The notes under the pieces were generated by a model. It made no database searches. It saw only the letters and a program-made list of their open reading frames with translations, and was not told the DNA's origin. DNA of 17,991 nt from positions 1 to 17,991 of the forward strand of contig CAYQJO010000073.1 in NCBI GenBank assembly GCA_964417785.1, written 5' to 3'. A program made the translations under genes and the position numbers. Below are positions 13,314-17,991 of the stretch, piece after piece (position 1 is the first letter of the stretch; each line of letters begins with the position of its first letter). The DNA is from DAOTUL01 sp034437435 (GTDB taxonomy: Bacteria > Chloroflexota > Anaerolineae > Aggregatilineales > Phototrophicaceae).

Positions 13314-15655
13314 TGCGATTGGTCTATGTCGGACTCGGATGGGTGGCCGGGATTATCCTGTCTGCACAGTTCGCGACTCCCGGCATCTGGACCGGTTTAT
13401 CCGTCGCACTGCTGATCGTCACCGTTGTGGCCTGGGACAGTCGCTATCGCTGGCTGAATCTGGCGCTTCTGGCACTGGCTCTCGGCGGACTGCGCTACAG
13501 CTTTGTACCCGATGGCGGTCTGGTCGCCTACTGGAACAACACCGGCGGATTGACCATCGACGGGATTGTCACCGCCGAACCCGACATCCGCGATGACCGC
13601 ACGCTGCTGCGGGTGGAAGTGGACCGTATCAATCGCGGCGGCGTTCTCTATGAAACCAGCGGTATTGTCATGGTTCGCGCACCGCGCCGGGTGGAAGCGG
13701 TCTATGGCGACCGGATCACGGCGACCGGCCAACTTTACACCCCGGCGTCATACGACACCTTCTCCTATGCCGATTATCTGGCCCGCCACAACGTCTACAG
13801 CCTGATGGACCACGCTCGCATCGAAATCGTCTCTGGTGGACATGGATGGACACCCCGGGCCGCCCTTTACGATTTGCGCCGCCAGACTATCGACACCATC
13901 GGCCAGTATCTACCGGAACCACAGGCCAGTTTGCTCACCGGCATTCTGCTTGGCTACGAGCGCGGCATCTCGCCGGAAGTCAGCGACGCCTTCAGTGTGG
14001 TCGGGGCGTCGCATGTGGTCGCCATCAGCGGCTTCAACATGGTCATCATCGCCGGCGTGGTGATGGGCGTGCTGGGCGCGTTTATGCCCAACCGGCGCGG
14101 GCTGGCAGCCACCCTCGGCATCCTCGTGATGGTCAGCTATACACTGTTCGCCGGGGCCAGTCCACCGGTACTGCGGGCCGCCTTCATGAGCGGCGTGTTG
14201 ATCGTCGCCCAGGCACTCAAGCGCCGAACCTATGTGCCGACCTCACTGGCATTGACCGTACTCGTGCTGTCGCTGTTGGACCCGAATATCCTGTGGGATG
14301 TAGGCTTTCAGTTGAGCTTTTTTGCCGTCCTCGGATTGGCGATTTTCGTCAATCCGATGCAAAAACTGCTCGACACCGGGCTGGCCGGTTTGTTTCCACA
14401 AGGTGCAGCCACCCGCGCCAGCAGCATCCTGACCGAGCCGGTCGTGGTTACCCTGGCTGCACAGATCACTACTCTGCCATTGATCGTCCTGTATTTTCAG
14501 CGGTTGTCGCTGGTCTCGCTGCTGGTCAACCTCTTGATCGTGCCGGTCCAGGCGTATCTGCTCATCCTGGGTGGACTGGCGACGATGGTGGCACTGGTGC
14601 TGCCGACGCTGGCACAGGTACTCTACTGGTTCGACCTGCTGCTGCTCTCATGGACGATTGACGTGGTGGAGACGTTCGCCACACTGCCCTTTGCTGAAAC
14701 CGCCATAATGGTCGAACCAGCTCTGATCATAGTCTATTATGTTGTGCTGATTGGATGGACCCTGATGCATGCAACCCAACCCAACTGGTGGCTGGCGCTG
14801 GGTCGGTTTGTGCGACAGCGCACGGTCGTGACCGCCACCGCTTTTGCCGGTGTGACCCTGCTGGTCTTAATGGCCGCTATTGCTCGCAGCCGCCCCGACG
14901 ACCGGCTTCACGTCTGGTTTCTGGATGTCGGTCATAGCAACGCCGTACTGGTGCAGAGTCCCGGCGGAGCGCATCTGCTGGTAGACGGTGGGCGCTATCC
15001 CTCGCGTCTACTGACCGCCATCGGCGACCGGCTGCCCTTTATCGACCGTGACATCGAACTGCTGGTTATCAGCCAGCCCGACGAATTTGACACCGCCGCC
15101 TTACCCGCTGTGCTGAACCGTTACGCCGTTGGTGTCGTCCTCACCAACGGCCAACCCAACCTGGGCGAAGCCTTTGCCGAAATCGCGGACAAAATGATCG
15201 ACCAGCAGGTATTGGACCCGACCGCCGGTTACAGCATTGATCTCAGCGATGGCACCCATATCGAAATACTACACCCGCAATCAACGCCGGAACTTGGTAG
15301 CCCGCTGGACGAATCCCCGCTGGTCGTGCGCCTGAGCTACGGCAACGTCTCGTTCTTGCTGACGGGCGACCTCAGCGCTGACGGGCAGGTCGCCATGCTC
15401 GATGCCGGAATTTGGCCGGTTGCGTCAGTCATGCAGCTTCCGCAGCACGGGACAGCCCGGTCGCTGCTGCCCGAATTCCTGGACGCCGTGCAGCCGCAGG
15501 CGGTTGTCATCCAGGCCGACCGGGCCAATCGACGCGGCGACCCGGACCCCGATGTGCTGGCACTGTTGCCGGAGTCGGTGCCAGTGCTGCGCACGGACGA
15601 AAATGGCGTCGTCCATCTCTGGACCGACGGCAAGACCTTATGGAGCGATTCGTAA
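13313..15655 (+). CDS. comEC: ComEC/Rec2-type competence membrane protein with degenerate MBL domain
   Basis: ComEC forms the inner-membrane channel for single-stranded DNA in natural transformation. The 780 residues contain N-terminal membrane helices (about 3-60), an OB-like DUF4131 region (80-165), the polytopic Competence domain (about 200-485) with GASHVVAISGFNMVII (231-246), and a C-terminal metallo-beta-lactamase-like domain (530-780). That domain keeps LDVGHSNAVL (537-546), VDGG (557-560), LLTGD (682-686) and RTDENGVV (760-767). The metal motif THxHxDH is replaced by SQPDEFD (587-593), PHHGS by PQHGT (710-714) and GHPxP by GDPDP (742-746). The proposed nuclease should therefore be inactive, while the channel part looks whole. 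ATG 13313 overlaps the stop of the small ORF upstream. The stop lies 7 bp from the convergent gene's stop. Confidence 0.92.
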   Translation: MRLVYVGLGWVAGIILSAQFATPGIWTGLSVALLIVTVVAWDSRYRWLNLALLALALGGLRYSFVPDGGLVAYWNNTGGLTIDGIVTAEPDIRDDRTLLRVEVDRINRGGVLYETSGIVMVRAPRRVEAVYGDRITATGQLYTPASYDTFSYADYLARHNVYSLMDHARIEIVSGGHGWTPRAALYDLRRQTIDTIGQYLPEPQASLLTGILLGYERGISPEVSDAFSVVGASHVVAISGFNMVIIAGVVMGVLGAFMPNRRGLAATLGILVMVSYTLFAGASPPVLRAAFMSGVLIVAQALKRRTYVPTSLALTVLVLSLLDPNILWDVGFQLSFFAVLGLAIFVNPMQKLLDTGLAGLFPQGAATRASSILTEPVVVTLAAQITTLPLIVLYFQRLSLVSLLVNLLIVPVQAYLLILGGLATMVALVLPTLAQVLYWFDLLLLSWTIDVVETFATLPFAETAIMVEPALIIVYYVVLIGWTLMHATQPNWWLALGRFVRQRTVVTATAFAGVTLLVLMAAIARSRPDDRLHVWFLDVGHSNAVLVQSPGGAHLLVDGGRYPSRLLTAIGDRLPFIDRDIELLVISQPDEFDTAALPAVLNRYAVGVVLTNGQPNLGEAFAEIADKMIDQQVLDPTAGYSIDLSDGTHIEILHPQSTPELGSPLDESPLVVRLSYGNVSFLLTGDLSADGQVAMLDAGIWPVASVMQLPQHGTARSLLPEFLDAVQPQAVVIQADRANRRGDPDPDVLALLPESVPVLRTDENGVVHLWTDGKTLWSDS

Positions 15656-15662
15656 CCCGTCG

Positions 15663-16205
15663 TCACATGAAATAATCCAGGAATAACTCTGGTGTCGGGA
15701 TCATCTCAGGCCGCTGATTGTCATTCTGTTCGACAGCCCAGAACAGGAAGAAATAAGCGCCGCCAACGATACCCATAAAAATGGCTGGCATCATCGCCTT
15801 TGACTTCTTGCCGCGATGCGAGCGCAGCATACCCGCGATCAACATTGGTGTGACAAACATACCGATATTCAAAACCATTGTTTCCAGATCATCTTTGGCA
15901 AAGATAGCGCTGTTGTGATCGCCAACCAACAGCTTTGAAACCACCGCCAGCCCGATAATCAGGAAATTCAGCAGAGATGCCATCAACTGCTTTTCCGGTA
16001 TGAGCGCCATATTGATCATACCGAGCAAAAAGATCGTGTACAGAAAAATATCCCAAAGGAGATCCATCCCGGAACGGGGTCCCAGGGCGTCAATAATGTC
16101 CGCCAGTTGAATGTCTTCCAGAGAGTCCTGTGCCAGTACCGCCGGCACCGTGAACATGAGAACCAACAAGAATAACGTGATGATGAAGATTTGTCGCCGA
16201 GTCAT
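15663..16205 (-). CDS. Small exported membrane protein, unrecognised
   Basis: This 180-residue protein has a signal peptide (MTRRQIFIITLFLLVLMF..., probable cleavage after AVLA, before QDSLED). After it come four hydrophobic helices at about 49-70, 77-95, 108-126 and 136-157, counting from this start. A short acidic loop follows the signal, and a basic HRGKKSK loop lies between the last two helices. The frame is open to ATG 16232, but AAGGAGG at 16211-16217 (minus strand) sits 5 nt before ATG 16205, so this start is preferred. No catalytic motif is visible. It lies 55 bp downstream of the HAD gene on the same strand and ends 7 bp from the convergent comEC stop. Confidence 0.75.
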   Translation of the reverse strand: MTRRQIFIITLFLLVLMFTVPAVLAQDSLEDIQLADIIDALGPRSGMDLLWDIFLYTIFLLGMINMALIPEKQLMASLLNFLIIGLAVVSKLLVGDHNSAIFAKDDLETMVLNIGMFVTPMLIAGMLRSHRGKKSKAMMPAIFMGIVGGAYFFLFWAVEQNDNQRPEMIPTPELFLDYFM

Positions 16206-16235
16206 CTCGACCTCCTTACGACCGTGAACCATACC

Positions 16236-16245
16236 CTAATATTAG
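16236..16245 (-). promoter_or_regulatory. Possible -10 box / palindrome before the small membrane protein gene
   Basis: The perfect 10-bp palindrome CTAATATTAG contains TAATAT, a fair -10 hexamer for leftward transcription, placing a start near 16230 and a leader of about 25 nt that includes the AAGGAGG site. No convincing -35 is present 16-18 nt upstream. It could instead be an operator half-site or chance in a short AT-rich gap. Confidence 0.3.
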
Positions 16246-16260
16246 CGCAATTCTAGATTT

Positions 16261-16842
16261 TCAGGTATTGAGCCAGTCTGCGAGATCGAGACCGGGGGTA
16301 TAATGCACGCCTTCAATACCAACCCGGCGAGCGCCTTCCACATTTTCCGGGCGATCATCGATGAACACAGCATCATCGGGTGTACATCCCGCCCGTTCCA
16401 ACACCGTGCGATAGGCGACCGGATCGGGTTTCATCGCACCAATCTCCGCCGAGATGACCAGCGGATCGAACAGATCAACCAGTGCCAGTCGTTCAAGTTT
16501 GGGCCGCAGTTCTACACTGTCGTTGCTCAGCAGTGCAATCACATCGGCGTTGGATGCTCGTATGGCGGCCACCAGGGACTCATCCAGCCGGTCACCGCTG
16601 TAGAAATCGACGGCAAGCTGTTTCGTCTCTGCGGCGGTCAATCCGAGTCGCGTCTGTACATCCAGCCAGTATTCGGCTGTCGGGATCGCGCCAAGCTGCG
16701 CCTGCACCCAACTGGTCGGGTTGTGGACGGTTTGCTCCACCGTACCCGGTTGTAACCCCAAACGCTGATCCCATGCCAGTCGCGGTTGATAATCGACGGT
16801 CTTCATTAGCACACCGCCAAAATCAAAAATCAATGCACGCAT
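16261..16842 (-). CDS. HAD-superfamily hydrolase (subfamily IA)
   Basis: This 193-residue haloacid-dehalogenase-fold protein probably acts as a cytoplasmic phosphatase on small phosphorylated metabolites. Motif I is FDFGGVL (6-12) with nucleophile D7. The usual second Asp is Gly, as in the DxGxV-type branch that includes YihX-like enzymes. A helical cap follows (about 15-90). Motif II is LLSND (104-108), motif III K138 in GAMKPDP (135-141), and motif IV FIDDRPENVEGA (160-171) with D162/D163. The frame is open to 16929, but ATG 16842 gives the canonical N terminus MRALIFDFGG and has AAGGA upstream; the extra 29 codons overlap the divergent gene. It is divergent from the YihY gene with 34 bp between starts. 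Confidence 0.9.
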   Translation of the reverse strand: MRALIFDFGGVLMKTVDYQPRLAWDQRLGLQPGTVEQTVHNPTSWVQAQLGAIPTAEYWLDVQTRLGLTAAETKQLAVDFYSGDRLDESLVAAIRASNADVIALLSNDSVELRPKLERLALVDLFDPLVISAEIGAMKPDPVAYRTVLERAGCTPDDAVFIDDRPENVEGARRVGIEGVHYTPGLDLADWLNT

Positions 16843-16844
16843 GA

Positions 16845-16867
16845 TATAATATCCTTGTTGTGGAGGT
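16845..16867 (+). promoter_or_regulatory. Probable -10 box and ribosome-binding site of the YihY-family gene
   Basis: A perfect TATAAT (16845-16850) lies in the 34-bp gap between divergent starts, followed by GGAGGT (16862-16867), which sits 9 nt before TTG 16877. Transcription would start near 16857, giving a leader of about 20 nt. No good -35 is seen; it would lie inside the HAD gene's first codons. The leftward HAD promoter would have to lie inside the YihY coding region. Confidence 0.5.
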
Positions 16868-16876
16868 ACATGTATT

Positions 16877-17866
16877 TTGAACTGGAAAAACACGCTACAA
16901 GACCGTTTTAACCGGCTTGTCACCGGCATCCGGACCTCAGCATCGGTCCATTATATCATTCGCTGGTGGACTCATCTCACCCCATCGACACGGGCGCTGC
17001 CAGTCCATCTCTGGCGTGCGGTCAAGAGCTTCGCCGATAACGACACCCGCCAGGCCGCCGCCCTCTCATATTATGCGGTATTTTCGATCTTCCCGTTGAG
17101 TCTCTTGCTGGCCGTCAGCATCAGTGCGCTTCTGGGACCTGCCGCCGCCGAAGAGCAGATCGCACAAGGATTGGCCCTGTTCTTACCGCAGGAGACCGAG
17201 ACGATAGAGCTATTTCAGGATAATTTGGCCGATGCATTGGAGCAGAGTGGATCGTTCGGGTTGTTCGCGGTCGTCGGCCTGACGTGGTCGGCACTGGGGT
17301 TGTTTTCCAACCTGACGGCATCACTGGACCGTATCTTCCAGGCTCCAGCCACCCGCAGCCTGTGGCGCAAGCGATTGCTCGCCTTTTTCATGACGTTGGT
17401 GCTGATTCTGTTGGTGCTGGTGTCGTTCTTGACTTCGGGTGTTCTGCGGTTGGTGGATGCTTTCCTGATTACCAATCCCAGCGTATGGATTACCATCAGC
17501 ACCTTTTTCCTGCCCTTTGGCCTGAATATGGTCATCTTTGCGCTGCTGTTTCGCTATGTCCCATCGCGTCAGGTTCACTGGGACGCCATCTGGCCGGCGG
17601 CGATCCTGGGAGCAATCGGTCTGGAACTGGCAAAGTCGGCTTTTGCCCTGTACCTGGGAACGCTGACCAACTTCCAGTTTGTCTACGGGAGCATCGCCAC
17701 TGTGATCGTTCTGCTGCTCTGGGCGTATCTCGTGGCCTGTATTTTCTTGGTGAGCGCGGAAATCTGCTCTCAGGTAGACATCTGGTTCGCCAATCAGACC
17801 GAGCCACCGCGCATCAGTATCTTTTCGGAGACGCAGCTTCCGGCGGAGATTCCACCACCATTGTAA
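16877..17866 (+). CDS. YihY/BrkB family inner-membrane protein
   Basis: This 329-residue polytopic membrane protein has about six hydrophobic segments: 65-87, 126-148, 166-190, 203-226, 237-260 and 272-298. The family motif AALSYYAVFSIFPLSLLL (61-78) is clear, as are LGLFSNLTASLDRIF (140-154) and the YGSIATVIVLLLWAYL stretch (270-285). Members were once called ribonuclease BN or serum-resistance protein BrkB; their true role, possibly transport or envelope function, is not settled. The N terminus (1-50) is basic and cytoplasmic. TTG 16877 is chosen because GGAGGT lies 9 nt upstream; ATG 16870 is out of frame and soon stops. The gene is monocistronic as far as visible, ending just before a hairpin. 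Confidence 0.9.
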   Translation: MNWKNTLQDRFNRLVTGIRTSASVHYIIRWWTHLTPSTRALPVHLWRAVKSFADNDTRQAAALSYYAVFSIFPLSLLLAVSISALLGPAAAEEQIAQGLALFLPQETETIELFQDNLADALEQSGSFGLFAVVGLTWSALGLFSNLTASLDRIFQAPATRSLWRKRLLAFFMTLVLILLVLVSFLTSGVLRLVDAFLITNPSVWITISTFFLPFGLNMVIFALLFRYVPSRQVHWDAIWPAAILGAIGLELAKSAFALYLGTLTNFQFVYGSIATVIVLLLWAYLVACIFLVSAEICSQVDIWFANQTEPPRISIFSETQLPAEIPPPL

Positions 17867-17871
17867 ACGAA

Positions 17872-17895
17872 AAACCGCCCGGTGTCGGGCGGTTT
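17872..17895 (-). terminator. Rho-independent terminator hairpin, U-tract on the leftward strand
   Basis: A 10-bp GC-rich stem (AAACCGCCCG / CGGGCGGTTT) has a 4-nt loop. On the minus strand the stem is followed by TTTTTCGTTT, a good U-tract, whereas on the plus strand only the three T of the stem precede GGG. It therefore best terminates transcription coming from the right, although it may also stop the YihY transcript whose stop codon is 5 bp away. Confidence 0.75.
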
Positions 17896-17991
17896 GGGTT
17901 ATCAGCGCGGTGTAAAGTGGAGGACATAGGATGGATGGTTCTTCGGCTCGCGGCGCTGTTACGCTCCTGCTGAAATAAAACGACCGCAGCG
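17896..17991. other. Window end without an assignable gene
   Basis: These 96 bases hold no complete recognisable gene. On the plus strand GGAGGA (17919-17924) is followed by two tiny frames: ATG 17931 (15 codons, MDGSSARGAVTLLLK) and ATG 17935 (12 codons, MVLRLAALLRSC). On the minus strand the sequence could be the tail or 3' untranslated end of a leftward gene that starts outside the window, which would suit the terminator orientation. Confidence 0.4.

Noticed and set aside
13846..14661. 271-codon plus-strand open frame
   Set aside because: It lies inside comEC in another frame. The product is rich in Arg, His and Gly without motifs, whereas the comEC frame shows the Competence-domain signature here.
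16206..16232. Longer start (MVHGRKEVE...) for the small membrane protein
   Set aside because: The AAGGAGG site is correctly placed for ATG 16205 and would lie inside the coding part if 16232 were used.
17931..17978. 15-codon frame after GGAGGA, possible leader peptide
   Set aside because: It is too short and at the window edge. No downstream gene or attenuator can be seen.
1..17991. CRISPR array, insertion sequence, phage or defence genes
   Set aside because: No regularly spaced repeats, transposase or integrase motifs or terminal inverted repeats were seen. The only repeats are the Pro/Thr-coding runs.

Overview
The window looks like a piece of bacterial chromosome from a Chloroflexota lineage, probably Anaerolineae-like. 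This is an inference from style: proline/threonine-rich (TPTPT) exported proteins, a RecG with a long N-terminal extension, many GTG/TTG starts, short intergenic gaps, and a housekeeping gene order shared in outline with Gram-positive bacteria. I see no insertion sequence, phage gene, CRISPR array or rRNA.

Layout. At the left edge two serine tRNA genes (UGA, then GCU) read leftward from a near-consensus promoter at 211-239. To the right, one strand carries an almost gapless run of genes from 282 to 15655. Junctions are overlaps of 1-17 bp or gaps of 0-44 bp, so much of it is probably one or a few long operons. In order: a CPBP intramembrane protease; a membrane-anchored Pro/Thr-rich protein with a degenerate metallopeptidase-like core; rlmN; a DUF4058 protein; a shrunken acetyltransferase relic; an unrecognised small gene; rpe; fakA; two degV/fakB paralogues; recG; coaD; a coiled-coil protein; a probable unannotated 50-residue membrane peptide; and a ComEC/Rec2-type protein. 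On the opposite strand follow a HAD hydrolase and a small exported membrane protein. Then comes a rightward YihY/BrkB gene, and a hairpin whose U-tract lies on the leftward strand.

How the genes fit together. The order rlmN - rpe - fakA - recG resembles the order known from Bacillus, with the two fatty-acid-binding FakB/DegV genes placed directly behind the kinase gene. fakA plus two fakB-like genes should phosphorylate exogenous or recycled fatty acids for phospholipid synthesis. rlmN and the tRNAs serve translation, recG serves DNA repair, coaD serves coenzyme A synthesis, and comEC makes the DNA-uptake channel.

The least ordinary feature is repeated loss of catalytic or ligand residues in otherwise intact proteins: QQLVR where the second gene should have a zinc HExxH, a ComEC beta-lactamase-like domain without its metal-binding histidines, a first FakB paralogue without the signature ligand residues, and a GNAT protein that appears to have lost two internal blocks in frame. 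I did not find a clearly new multi-gene system such as a defence island. The best candidates for undescribed biology are the protease/pseudo-peptidase pair (282-2965), the asymmetric FakB pair (7741-9469), the small membrane ORF at 13161-13313, and the orphan genes at 4798-5395.
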